The notes under the pieces were generated by a model. That model was not told the DNA's origin. It ran no database searches and saw only the letters and a list, made by a program, of their open reading frames with translations. This document shows positions 14,634 through 22,239 of a DNA stretch of 27,443 nucleotides, in pieces (within the stretch, counting starts at the first letter, position 1; each line of letters opens with the position of its first letter). The stretch lies in assembly GCA_964569315.1 (NCBI GenBank), contig CAZMUZ010000043.1, positions 1 through 27,443 on the forward strand. Direction: 5' to 3'. The position numbers were made by a program, and so were the translations under genes. This DNA is from CADEFF01 sp964569315. Lineage in GTDB: Bacteria > Pseudomonadota > Alphaproteobacteria > Dongiales > Dongiaceae.

Positions 14634-15686
14634 CTAGCCGGCCCCTATGCCTTGGAGCGCGAGCGGCCCGCGATAGGCGGTCGAGGTGCGCTCGGGCCGC
14701 ACCGGGATTCCGTCGGCGCCGTAATAGCGCAAGACCGGCTCGGCGACCGGCCGCGCGCCGGGGCATTTCACCCAGAGCCGCAGCAGATGCCGCCGCTGCT
14801 CCGGCCGCTCGAAATCCTCGAAGGCGCTGCGCGCGTGCAGCAGCAGATAGTTGTTGAGGAAACAGGCCTCGCCCGGCTCGAGCTGGAACTCGAGCGAGAG
14901 CTCGGGATCGAGCGCCAGCCGGTCGAACAGATCGAGGGCGCGACGCTCGAGCGGCGTATAGGCATGCGCCGCATCGGCCATGCCCGCCATGTCGCAGCGC
15001 TGCCGCAGATGGCAGGCGCTGAGCACGCCCTCCTGCCAGGAGAGCACCGGCACGCGATAGGGCGTGATCGGCGCCTCGCCGGGCGCTTCCTCGCCGAACC
15101 AGTGATGGGCGAAGCCGCGATAGAGCAGCGGCAGGAGCTCCGGTGCGCGGTCGAGCATCGCATTGTAGATGCTGTGGGCGGAGACGAGGCGCGACCGCCC
15201 GCCCGCCCGCGCCTTCTTGAGGCAGAGCATCGCGACGAGATCGTCGCTGTCGGTATGGGGCGTGAGCTCGACGCTCGAGCGATAGCCGCGCTCGAGCTCG
15301 CCCGGCTTCGAGACATCCACCACATGGCCGAGCCGGTCGCCGAGCGGGCTTTGCACCACGGGACGCCCCATGAGGTAGCCGAGCCCGAGAAAGAGCTTGC
15401 CGACCGTCGCGGCATCGAAATCCTGGATCGGCAGGCCCCGCAGCAGCAGGAAGCCGCGGCCTTGCATCACCTCGGACTCCACGCGCCGCATCAGGGCCTC
15501 GATCGCCGGACGGCGGACATGCGCCGCCGAGATCGCTGACTCCGCGGGCGCACACCGGGCAAGCTCGGCCAGCACGCCTTCGACGGCGCGGCGCTCCGAC
15601 GCGTCGAGCGTCAGAGAGAAATCCGGCTTGCCGGCGAAATCCGCCGCCTTCCAGGCGGTGGCGCCGCGGATCGGCTCGCCCTGCAT
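14634..15686 (-). CDS. TauD/TfdA-family Fe(II)/2-oxoglutarate dioxygenase, 350 aa
   Basis: The iron facial triad is visible: His144 and Asp146 in TPHTDSD, and the distal His284 in LLLHARSAFEDF, with Arg303 (HLLRLW) as the likely 2-oxoglutarate carboxylate anchor. GFLLLRGLP near residue 78 and the MGRPV/GDRLGHVVDV segment are typical for TauD-like proteins. Length is at the upper end of the family. The start at ATG 15686 was chosen by family alignment; the frame is open to 16058, but that part is antisense to tadA. It lies between tadA (79 bases upstream) and the MFS gene (30 bases downstream). Substrate unknown; the linked exporter suggests modification of a small carboxylate or amino acid derivative before or after transport. 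Confidence 0.92.
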   Translation of the reverse strand: MQGEPIRGATAWKAADFAGKPDFSLTLDASERRAVEGVLAELARCAPAESAISAAHVRRPAIEALMRRVESEVMQGRGFLLLRGLPIQDFDAATVGKLFLGLGYLMGRPVVQSPLGDRLGHVVDVSKPGELERGYRSSVELTPHTDSDDLVAMLCLKKARAGGRSRLVSAHSIYNAMLDRAPELLPLLYRGFAHHWFGEEAPGEAPITPYRVPVLSWQEGVLSACHLRQRCDMAGMADAAHAYTPLERRALDLFDRLALDPELSLEFQLEPGEACFLNNYLLLHARSAFEDFERPEQRRHLLRLWVKCPGARPVAEPVLRYYGADGIPVRPERTSTAYRGPLALQGIGAG

Positions 15687-15765
15687 CCTCGCGTCCCTTG
15701 GTTGTTCCGCTCCCCCGAGCCTAGCGGCGCGGCGCAGGCGCTTCAACCGCGGGCCTCGGGCGATT

Positions 15766-16227
15766 TCAGCGCCGCGCCCGAAAGAAATCCTTGAGGATCG
15801 CGCTAGCTTCGCTTTCCGCGAGCCCGCCATAGATCTCCGGCGCGTGGTGGCAGGTCGGTTGCGAAAAAATGCGAGGACCGTGCTCCACCCCGCCGCCCTT
15901 CGGATCGTAGGCGCCGAAATAGAGCCGGCGGATGCGCGCGAAGGCGATCGCCTGCGCGCACATCGGGCAGGGCTCGAGCGTGACATAGAGATCGGCCTCG
16001 GCGAGACGCGGCGTGCCGAGCCGGGCCGCCGCCGCGCGGATCGCCAGCAGCTCCGCATGGGCGGTCGGATCGCGGTCGGTCTCCGTCCGGTTGCCCGCCT
16101 GCGCCAGGACAGCGCCGCTCCGGCTGTCGATCAGCACGGCGCCGACCGGAACCTCGCCGCGCCCGGCGGCCGCGCGCGCTTCGGCGAGCGCGAGGGTCAT
16201 GGCAGAACTCGTCTTCTCCTCCGTCAT
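15766..16227 (-). CDS. tadA: tRNA adenosine(34) deaminase TadA, 153 aa
   Basis: The cytidine-deaminase-fold zinc site is complete: HAELLAI with the zinc His and proton-shuttling Glu, and EPCPMC with the two zinc Cys. GEVPVGAVL opens the core sheet and RIRRLYFGAYDPKGGGVEH is the usual helix-loop before the C-terminal helices. It deaminates A34 to inosine in tRNA-Arg(ACG), so it is normally essential. The start at 16227 gives the typical length; the frame remains open to 16263, and a second ATG at 16200 would also keep the domain. In many alphaproteobacteria tadA is a divergent neighbour of rluB and rsmD; here two other genes lie between them. Confidence 0.95.
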   Translation of the reverse strand: MTEEKTSSAMTLALAEARAAAGRGEVPVGAVLIDSRSGAVLAQAGNRTETDRDPTAHAELLAIRAAAARLGTPRLAEADLYVTLEPCPMCAQAIAFARIRRLYFGAYDPKGGGVEHGPRIFSQPTCHHAPEIYGGLAESEASAILKDFFRARR

Positions 16228-16253
16228 GCGGGCGACAAGAGCGGAGCGAGGTC

Positions 16254-16314
16254 GGCGGGTCAAGGGCGGCGGGTCGAGAGCGGCGCCTGGCCGAGGCGGC
16301 GGCTCGCCTTGGCC
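16254..16314. other. Intergenic tandem 14-mer and 10-bp hairpin upstream of the homocysteine methyltransferase gene
   Basis: Two 14-base units (16254-16267 and 16268-16281, two mismatches) are followed by GGCCGAGGCG (16289-16298) pairing with CGCCTTGGCC (16305-16314) around a 6-base loop, with one G-T pair. The gap lies between divergent tadA and the methyltransferase gene. A weak promoter-like TTGGCC and TAGGAT (16309-16314 and 16334-16339, 19 bases apart) overlaps the right arm. The hairpin ends 56 bases before ATG 16371. No known riboswitch was recognised. Confidence 0.4.
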
Positions 16315-16370
16315 TCCGCGCCCCCGTCTGGTGTAGGATGGCGGCCGGCTTCTTCCCGCCCGGAGTGCGA

Positions 16371-17288
16371 ATGATCCCGACCCTGCCGCTTCCCGACCGC
16401 ACCGTGCTGCTCGATGGCGGCATGGGCCGCGAGCTCCGTCAACGCGGCGTGCCGATCCTCGACACCATCTGGTCGGCGAACGCGCTGCTGGTGGCGCCCG
16501 AGGTGGTGCGCGACGTGCATCGCGACTATCTCGAATCCGGCGCGGAGATCATCACCACCAACACCTATGGCGTGATCCGCAAGGAGCTCGCCAAGGAAGG
16601 CGTCGAGCATCGCTTCGCCGAGCTCAACAGCCTGGCGGGCGCGCTCGCCCAGGAGGCGCGGCAGAAGAGCGGGCGGCAGGCCTGGATCGCCGGCTCCCTC
16701 CCGCCGCTCCAGGGCAGCTACCGGCCGGACCTGGTCGGCGCCTATGCGGAGATCGAGCCGCGCTACGAGGAGCAGGCGGCGCTGCTGGCGCCGCATTGCG
16801 ACCTGATGCTCTGCGAGACCATGTCGAGCGCCGCCGAGGCGCTGGCCGCGGCGACGGCGGCCGCGAAGACCGGGCTTCCGGTCTGGGTGAGCTGGAGCCT
16901 GCATGAGGACAATTCCGGCCGGCTGCGCAGCGGCGAGACCGTGACCGAGGCGGCCAAGGCGATCGCCCACCTGCCGGTCTCGGCCTTCCTCGTCAATTGC
17001 TGCTCGCCCGAAAGCATCGGCGCGGCCATGCCGGAGCTGGCGCGCCTCGAGGGGGCGGCCGGCGGCTATGCCAACGCCTTCCGCCCAGTGCCGAAGGACT
17101 GGGTCATGGATCGCGACGGGCTTCTGCCGCTGCGCGACGATCTCGACCCCGAGCATTACGCACGGCACGCATCGGACTGGCGCGCGAAGGGCGCGCGGAT
17201 CATCGGCGGCTGCTGCGGCACCGGCCCCGGCCATATCGCGCGGCTGCATGAGGAGTTCGCGAAGGCGCCCGCCGGAGGCCGCGCATGA
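16371..17288 (+). CDS. Homocysteine S-methyltransferase family protein, 305 aa
   Basis: A PF02574 protein: it would transfer a methyl group to homocysteine to give methionine, from S-methylmethionine, betaine or a similar donor. The opening VLLDGGMGRELRQRG is the family's substrate loop, and TTNTYG is also typical. The three zinc-binding cysteines are present: Cys210 in NCCSPES and Cys281-Cys282 in GGCCGTGP. Length fits the short MmuM-like group, without cobalamin domains. ATG 16371 has GGAG 5 bases upstream, preferred over ATG 16338. The stop overlaps the next start as ATGA, so the two genes are translationally coupled. The donor cannot be decided from sequence. Confidence 0.92.
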   Translation: MIPTLPLPDRTVLLDGGMGRELRQRGVPILDTIWSANALLVAPEVVRDVHRDYLESGAEIITTNTYGVIRKELAKEGVEHRFAELNSLAGALAQEARQKSGRQAWIAGSLPPLQGSYRPDLVGAYAEIEPRYEEQAALLAPHCDLMLCETMSSAAEALAAATAAAKTGLPVWVSWSLHEDNSGRLRSGETVTEAAKAIAHLPVSAFLVNCCSPESIGAAMPELARLEGAAGGYANAFRPVPKDWVMDRDGLLPLRDDLDPEHYARHASDWRAKGARIIGGCCGTGPGHIARLHEEFAKAPAGGRA

Positions 17289-17995
17289 CGCGGCCCCTCG
17301 TCGGCGTCACGCTCGATTCGGAGGAGGCCGGCGGCTATTCCAAGCTGCCCTGGTATGCGCTCCGGCAGAACTACAGCGAGGCGGTGGTGCGGGCGGGCGG
17401 CCTCCCGATCATGCTGCCGCACGAGCCGGAGCAGGTCGCAGCCTATCTCGACGAGATCGACGGGCTCATCGTCACCGGCGGCGCCTTCGACGTCGATCCC
17501 GCGCTCTTCGGCGCGGGCGAGCGCCATCCGACCGTGAAGCTCAAGGCCCGGCGCACCGATTTCGAATGGAAGGTGACCGAAGGCGCCCTCCAGCGGGACA
17601 TGCCGGTTTTCGGCATCTGCGGCGGGCAGCAGCTCCTCAATGTCGTGCTCGGCGGCAGCCTGATCCAGCATATCCCGGACGAGGTGGAGAAGGCGCTGGC
17701 GCACGAGCAGCCCAATCCGCGCACCGAGCCGGGCCATGTGGTGACGCTGGTCGAGGGCACAGAGCTCCGGCGCATCTGCGGGGCGGCGGAGCTCGCGGTC
17801 AACAGCGCGCATCACCAGGCGGCGAAGGATCTGGGTCCCGGCGTGGTGGTGAATGCGCGGGCCGAGGACGGCGTCATCGAGGGCATTGAAGATCCACGCC
17901 GGCGCTTCTGCATCGGGGTGCAATGGCATCCGGAATATGGCATCAGCAGCGGCGACCAGAAGCTCTTCGACGCTTTCGTCGCCGCCTGCCGGTGA
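17285..17995 (+). CDS. PuuD-like class I glutamine-amidotransferase-fold hydrolase (peptidase C26), 236 aa
   Basis: The catalytic triad of this family is in place: nucleophile Cys112 in FGICGGQQLLN, and His215 with Glu217 in QWHPEY. The N-terminus (RPLVGVTLDSEE and YSEAVVRAGGLPIMLP) and the VTGGAFDVDP segment match gamma-glutamyl-GABA hydrolases. It would cleave a gamma-glutamyl amide. At 236 residues it is slightly short for the family but no core element is missing. It overlaps the methyltransferase gene by 4 bases (ATGA). A PuuB-like flavoprotein lies about 10 kb away, but no puuA, so the true substrate may be another gamma-glutamyl compound. Confidence 0.9.
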   Translation: MTRPLVGVTLDSEEAGGYSKLPWYALRQNYSEAVVRAGGLPIMLPHEPEQVAAYLDEIDGLIVTGGAFDVDPALFGAGERHPTVKLKARRTDFEWKVTEGALQRDMPVFGICGGQQLLNVVLGGSLIQHIPDEVEKALAHEQPNPRTEPGHVVTLVEGTELRRICGAAELAVNSAHHQAAKDLGPGVVVNARAEDGVIEGIEDPRRRFCIGVQWHPEYGISSGDQKLFDAFVAACR

Positions 17996-18020
17996 GGCGA
18001 TGATCGGCACCCGGTTGATG

Positions 18021-18143
18021 AAACGTCATGCTCGTGCTTGACACGAGCATCCATGCCCGCCCGCAGGCGCGGCCGGCACGATGGACCCTCGGGTCAAGCC
18101 CGAGGGTGACGCTCGTTCCCCTCCCCCCTTGCGGGGGAGGAGG
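18021..18143. repeat. Second double-hairpin intergenic element with an adjoining G-rich hairpin
   Basis: Left hairpin ATGCTCGTG-cttga-CACGAGCAT (18028-18050) and right hairpin ACCCTCGGG-tcaag-CCCGAGGGT (18085-18107) have reverse-complementary loops and mirror orientation, bounded by GTCA...TCCAT and ATGGA...TGAC. The flanks match those of the elements at 3311-3521, while the stems differ. A third hairpin, CCTCCCCC-cttgc-GGGGGAGG (18120-18127 with 18133-18140), follows. An AGGAGG at 18138-18143 is part of it but lies 24 bases from the rluB-like start. Confidence 0.85.
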
Positions 18144-18167
18144 TTCAAGGCGCGTGGCGGGCGTGCG

Positions 18168-19199
18168 ATGACGGATACCGCCGACAAAAAAGGCGAGCGC
18201 ATCGCGAAGCGGCTGGCGCGCGCCGGGCTCTGCTCGCGCCGCGAGGCGGAACGCTGGATTGCCGAGGGCCGCGTCGCGGTCGATGGCGTCAAGCTGCATG
18301 GCGCCGCCTTCGTGGTGACCGAGCGCTCGCAGATCACCGTCGACGGCAAGCCGATCCCCGGCAAGATGCCGACCCGGCTCTGGCGCTACAACAAGCCGCG
18401 CGGCCTCGTCACCACGGCGAGCGATCCGCAGGGCCGCCCCACCGTGTTCGCCGCCTTGCCGAAATCCCTGCCCCGCGTGGTGTCGGTCGGCCGGCTCGAC
18501 CTCGCCTCGGAAGGGCTGCTGCTCCTCACCAATGACGGCGAGCTCGCCCGGAAGCTCGAGCTGCCGGCGACGGGCTGGACGCGGCGCTATCGCGTGCGGG
18601 TGCGCGGCAAGGTCGATCCCTCGCTGCTCGAGCGGCTCGACAAGGGCATCACCATCGACGGCATCGCCTATGGCGCGGTGAAGGCGGCGCTCGACCGGCA
18701 GCAGGGCGAGAACGCCTGGCTCACCATGGCGCTCGCCGAGGGCAAGAATCGCGAGGTCCGGCGCATCTGCGAGCATCTCGGCTGGCAGGTGAACCGCCTC
18801 ATCCGCATCGCCTACGGGCCGTTCCAGCTCGGCCAGCTCCCGCCGGGCGAGGCCGAGGAGGTGCCGGCCAAGGTGCTGCGCGAGCAGCTCGGGGTCGGCA
18901 GCGCCGAGGGTCATGCCGCGAAGCGGCCGCCGGAGCCGCGCCGCCAGCATCGCCCGAAACGGCCCGCCCTGCCCGGCGACGCGCCGCCGCGCCGCGCGCA
19001 GAGCCGACCGAACCGCGTGCCACGGTCCGTCGCGGAGCGGCCGCCGCACCCCGATGCCGGCAAACCGCAGGGCCCGGCGCGCCCGCGCCCCGGCGCGAAG
19101 GACCGCCCCCGCCCCGAGGGCCCGAACCCCGAGGGACCGAACACCGAAAGGCCGCACCCCGAGAGGCCGCGTCATGCGCATCGTCGGCGGCCGGCATAG
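18168..19199 (+). CDS. rluB: RluB-like 23S rRNA pseudouridine synthase with long disordered tail, 343 aa
   Basis: An N-terminal S4 RNA-binding domain (RIAKRLARAGLCSRREAE, residues about 13-70) is followed by the RsuA/RluB/E catalytic domain with the active Asp111 in GRLDLASEGLLLLTNDG and later GKNREVRRICEHLGW. Such enzymes convert a uridine near position 2605 of 23S rRNA to pseudouridine; RluB is the expected member in alphaproteobacteria, but RluE/F-type use cannot be excluded. About 95 C-terminal residues are Pro/Arg-rich and disordered, ending in three 5-residue repeats of the form PNPEG. ATG 18168 is the family start; the frame is open to 18081 through the repeat element. The end overlaps rsmD by 26 bases. 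Confidence 0.92.
   Translation: MTDTADKKGERIAKRLARAGLCSRREAERWIAEGRVAVDGVKLHGAAFVVTERSQITVDGKPIPGKMPTRLWRYNKPRGLVTTASDPQGRPTVFAALPKSLPRVVSVGRLDLASEGLLLLTNDGELARKLELPATGWTRRYRVRVRGKVDPSLLERLDKGITIDGIAYGAVKAALDRQQGENAWLTMALAEGKNREVRRICEHLGWQVNRLIRIAYGPFQLGQLPPGEAEEVPAKVLREQLGVGSAEGHAAKRPPEPRRQHRPKRPALPGDAPPRRAQSRPNRVPRSVAERPPHPDAGKPQGPARPRPGAKDRPRPEGPNPEGPNTERPHPERPRHAHRRRPA
19122..19166 (+). repeat. Three 15-bp in-frame tandem units within the rluB-like 3' end
   Basis: Units 19122-19136, 19137-19151 and 19152-19166 have the pattern CCGMACMCCGARRGR. They encode PNPEG, PNTER and PHPER. The last unit ends in GAGAGG, which lies 7 bases before the rsmD ATG at 19174 and probably serves as its ribosome-binding site. 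Confidence 0.7.
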
Positions 19200-19740
19200 G
19201 GGCCGCGCGCTCGCGGTACCGTCCGGGCTCGCCGTCCGTCCGACCGCCGACCGGACGCGCGAGGGCCTCTTCAACATCCTCGAGCATGGCCGCTTCGCCG
19301 CCGACCGCAGGACGCTGCTGCCGGACGCGATCGTGCTGGATGTTTTCGCCGGAACCGCGGCCTTCGCCCTCGAAGCCCTCTCGCGCGGCGCGGCGCACGC
19401 CTATGCGATCGACAAGGATCCGGTGGCGATCGCCGCGGCGCGCGACAATGCGACGCGGCTCGGCGAGAGCGCCCGCCTGACCTTGCGGCAAACCGACGCG
19501 ACCCATCCCGGCCCCGCGCTTGCCGCCGCCGATATCGCGTTCCTCGACCCGCCCTATCGCAGCGGCCTCGCCGCACCGGCGCTCGCGGCGCTGCAGAAGC
19601 AGGGCTGGTTCGCGCCCGCGGCGCTGGTGGCGGTCGAGCTCGGCGGCGAGGAATCCTTCGCGCCCCCGCCGCTCTTCGCGCCGCTCGACGAGCGCCGCTA
19701 CGGCCGCGCCCGGCTTGTGTTTCTCCGGCACGAGCCCTAG
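19174..19740 (+). CDS. rsmD: 16S rRNA (guanine(966)-N2)-methyltransferase RsmD, 188 aa
   Basis: The start is MRIVGGRHRGRALAVPSG, the invariant RsmD opening, followed by RPTADRTREGLFNIL. The SAM-binding motif I is VLDVFAGTAAFALEALSRGA, and the catalytic motif IV is FLDPPY. It methylates G966 of 16S rRNA using SAM. The start at 19174 lies inside the rluB-like gene; the same frame is open upstream to 18913 but only as an overlap shadow. Length is normal for the family. Confidence 0.95.
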   Translation: MRIVGGRHRGRALAVPSGLAVRPTADRTREGLFNILEHGRFAADRRTLLPDAIVLDVFAGTAAFALEALSRGAAHAYAIDKDPVAIAAARDNATRLGESARLTLRQTDATHPGPALAAADIAFLDPPYRSGLAAPALAALQKQGWFAPAALVAVELGGEESFAPPPLFAPLDERRYGRARLVFLRHEP

Positions 19741-19771
19741 CTTGCGGCTCATCGGTCGGGGGAAGGGCTTG

Positions 19772-20407
19772 GTGCGTCAGCGTGCGTCAGGAGCAATGGC
19801 GGCCTTGATCGCCGGCGCAATGACAGCGCTGGCAAACTTGTCGTTCGCGCCGGCGCCGGCCATGGCGAACGAGCAGCTCTTCGTCGGCGTTCCCGACGGC
19901 TGGCAGAAGCTCCCCGAATCCGAAGGCGACAGCGGCAGCACGAGCCGGTATGTGCCGGCGGGCGAGACGGCCGAGGAATGGTCGGAGATGCTGACCCTGC
20001 AGCGCTACCCCGGCGTGCTGCTCGACGTGAACGAATATATCAACCAGGTGATCGGCCGCATCATCTCGGGCTGCCTCAAGCCGCGCCATGACGGACCGAA
20101 GCCAGTCGAGGCGAGCGCCTATCCCGCGAAGATCGCCTATATCGAATGTCGCGGCCCCGATCCGTTGCGGATGGAGACGGACCGCCAGCTCAAGGCGATC
20201 GAGTTCGTCGTCGTCAAGGCGATCCAGGGCCGCGAGGCCTTCTATGTCGTGAAGCGCGCCTGGCACGGCAACACGCCGGACCGCCATCCGCTCAATTTCG
20301 AGACCGCACCGCAATGGATCGGGATCGTGAAGGATTCCGAGCTCTGCGATCTCGACGACCGCGGCCAGACCTGCCGCAGCATCGGCCGCACCGGCAACCT
20401 CAACTGA
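19772..20407 (+). CDS. Secreted protein of unknown function, 211 aa
   Basis: Not recognised. The N-terminus has positive residues, a hydrophobic stretch (AALIAGAMTALANLSFA) and a probable signal peptidase I site after APAMA, giving a mature protein beginning NEQLFVGVPDGWQ. The mature part is about 178 residues with no membrane segment, and three Cys (SGCLKP, IECRGP, DSELCDLDD) plus one near the end (QTCRS), possibly two disulphides. The start is uncertain: GTG 19772 follows GGGGGAAGGG and gives a good signal peptide; ATG 19796 has AGGAG too close; TTG 19742 is also possible. It begins 31 bases after rsmD and its stop is 9 bases from the end of the convergent mutL. Confidence 0.7.
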   Translation: MRQRASGAMAALIAGAMTALANLSFAPAPAMANEQLFVGVPDGWQKLPESEGDSGSTSRYVPAGETAEEWSEMLTLQRYPGVLLDVNEYINQVIGRIISGCLKPRHDGPKPVEASAYPAKIAYIECRGPDPLRMETDRQLKAIEFVVVKAIQGREAFYVVKRAWHGNTPDRHPLNFETAPQWIGIVKDSELCDLDDRGQTCRSIGRTGNLN

Positions 20408-20416
20408 AGGCCCGGC

Positions 20417-22225
20417 TCAGCGCCGGCCGAACAGCCGCTCGATATCGGCGAGCTTGAGCTCGACATAGGTCGGCCGGCCGTGATTGCACTGGCCGGAATG
20501 GGGCGTCGCCTCCATCTGGCGCAGCAGCGCATCCATCTCCGCCGGCGCCAGCCGCCGCCCCGCGCGCACGCTGCCATGGCAGGCCATGCTGCCGCAGACA
20601 TGCTCGAGCCGCTCCTTGAGCGAGACGGCATCGCCGAGCTCGGCGAGCTCGTCGGCGAGATCGCGCACCAGCCCCTTCGCGTCGGTCGGCCCCAGCAGCG
20701 CCGGCACCTCGCGCACCACGACCGCGCCCGGCCCGAAGCCTTCGAGCACGAGGCCGAGCTCGGCGAGCTCCGGCGCGCGCTGCACGAGCCGCGCCACGGC
20801 CGGCGCCTCCAGCTCCACCACCTCGGGAATGAGCAGGCCCTGCCGCGCCACGCCGCGCTCGGCGAGCGCCGATTTCATCCGCTCATAGACCAGCCGCTCA
20901 TGCGCCGCATGCTGATCGACGATCACGAGCCCGTCGCCGGTCTGCGCGAGAATGTAGGTCTCGTGGAGCTGCGCCCGCGCCGCGCCCAGCGGATAGGCGG
21001 TGCGATCCTCGGTTCCGCCCGAAACTTCTGCGCGATCCGGGGCGGCGGAGGGCCGGTCGAAGCCGTCGAGCGGCGCGAAGGCGGCGGCCGCCTGTTCGGC
21101 GAGCCGGTGCGGAATCCCGCGCGGCGGCGGCGCGAAACCGCGCCCGGCGAAGGCGGGCTCCGGCGCCCGGAAGGAACCGAGCGCCGCGGCGGCGACCGTG
21201 GTCGAGGCGCGATGGCCGGACTCCGCCAGCGCATGACGGAGCGCGCCGACGATGAGGCCGCGCACCAGCCCCGGATCGCGGAACCGCACCTCGGCCTTCG
21301 CGGGATGCACGTTCACATCGACCTCGGCGGGCGGGATCTCGAGGAAGAGCGCCAGCAGCGGGTGACGGTCGCGCGCCAGGAAATCCTGGTAGGCGCCGCG
21401 CACGGCCCCCTGCAGCAGCCGGTCGCGCACCGGCCGGCCGTTGACGAAGAGAAACTGCAGGTCGGCGGTGGCGCGATTGAAGGTCGGCAGCCCGGCATGG
21501 CCGCTGAGCCGCAGCCCCTCGCGCATCGCGTCGATCGCGAGCGCGTTCTCGGCGAAGTCGCGCCCCATGACGGCGCCGAGCCGCGCGAGCCGTGCCGCCG
21601 CGGGATCCTCGAGCAGATCCTCGCCGGCCGCGGCCAGCCGCAGCACGACCCGATCCTCGTCGGCGAGGCCGAAGCCGATCGCGGGATGCGCCATGGCAAG
21701 GCGGCGCACCGCCTCCTCCGCGTGATTGAGCTCGGTGCGCGGCGTCTTCAGGAACTTGAGCCGCGCCGGGGTCGCGAAGAAGAGGTCGCGCACCTCGACG
21801 CGCGTACCGGCCGCCCGCGCCGCCGGTTGCGGCTGCCCCTTGGCGCCCCCTTCGATTGCGAGCGACCAGGCCTCGGCGCTGCCGCGCTTGCGGCTCACGA
21901 TCGCGAGGCGGCTCACCGAGGCGATCGAGGGCAGGGCCTCCCCGCGGAAGCCCAGGGTCTCGATATGGACGAGATCGTCGGAGGGTAGCTTCGAGGTGGC
22001 ATGGCGCTCGACGGCGAGCGCGAGCTCTTCGGCGCTCATGCCCTCGCCATCGTCCTCGACGGCGATCAGGCTGCGGCCGCCTTCGCGCAAATGGATGTCG
22101 ATCCGCCGCGCGCCGGCGTCGATCGCGTTTTCCACCAGCTCCTTCAGGGCCGAGGCCGGACGCTCGACCACCTCGCCGGCGGCGATCCGGTTGACCAGCT
22201 CCGGCGGCAGGAGGCGAATCGTCAT
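20417..22225 (-). CDS. mutL: DNA mismatch repair protein MutL, endonuclease type, 602 aa
   Basis: The N-terminal GHKL ATPase domain has all motifs: ELVENAIDAG, DDGEGM, RHATSKL and GFRGEALPSI. After a linker with low-complexity FAPPPRG, the C-terminal dimerisation domain carries the metal-dependent nicking motif DQHAAHERLVYE (Asp437-Glu448), with an ACHGSVRAG segment and CNHGRP at residues 580-585. This is the pattern of MutL proteins that nick DNA themselves in bacteria without MutH. It recruits to MutS at mismatches. Start ATG 22225 matches the family. It is the last gene of a leftward block after two M16 peptidases, separated from them by a palindromic tandem repeat. Confidence 0.96.
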   Translation of the reverse strand: MTIRLLPPELVNRIAAGEVVERPASALKELVENAIDAGARRIDIHLREGGRSLIAVEDDGEGMSAEELALAVERHATSKLPSDDLVHIETLGFRGEALPSIASVSRLAIVSRKRGSAEAWSLAIEGGAKGQPQPAARAAGTRVEVRDLFFATPARLKFLKTPRTELNHAEEAVRRLAMAHPAIGFGLADEDRVVLRLAAAGEDLLEDPAAARLARLGAVMGRDFAENALAIDAMREGLRLSGHAGLPTFNRATADLQFLFVNGRPVRDRLLQGAVRGAYQDFLARDRHPLLALFLEIPPAEVDVNVHPAKAEVRFRDPGLVRGLIVGALRHALAESGHRASTTVAAAALGSFRAPEPAFAGRGFAPPPRGIPHRLAEQAAAAFAPLDGFDRPSAAPDRAEVSGGTEDRTAYPLGAARAQLHETYILAQTGDGLVIVDQHAAHERLVYERMKSALAERGVARQGLLIPEVVELEAPAVARLVQRAPELAELGLVLEGFGPGAVVVREVPALLGPTDAKGLVRDLADELAELGDAVSLKERLEHVCGSMACHGSVRAGRRLAPAEMDALLRQMEATPHSGQCNHGRPTYVELKLADIERLFGRR

Positions 22226-22239
22226 GGTCGGAATCTATC

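Noticed and set aside
16228..16370. SAM or cobalamin riboswitch upstream of the homocysteine methyltransferase
   Set aside because: Only one simple hairpin and a short tandem repeat are visible; no conserved riboswitch core was recognised in the 143-base gap.
5826..17995. A complete putrescine (puu) pathway from the PuuB-like and PuuD-like genes
   Set aside because: The two genes are about 10 kb apart, in different units, and no puuA, puuC or puuR-like gene is in the window.
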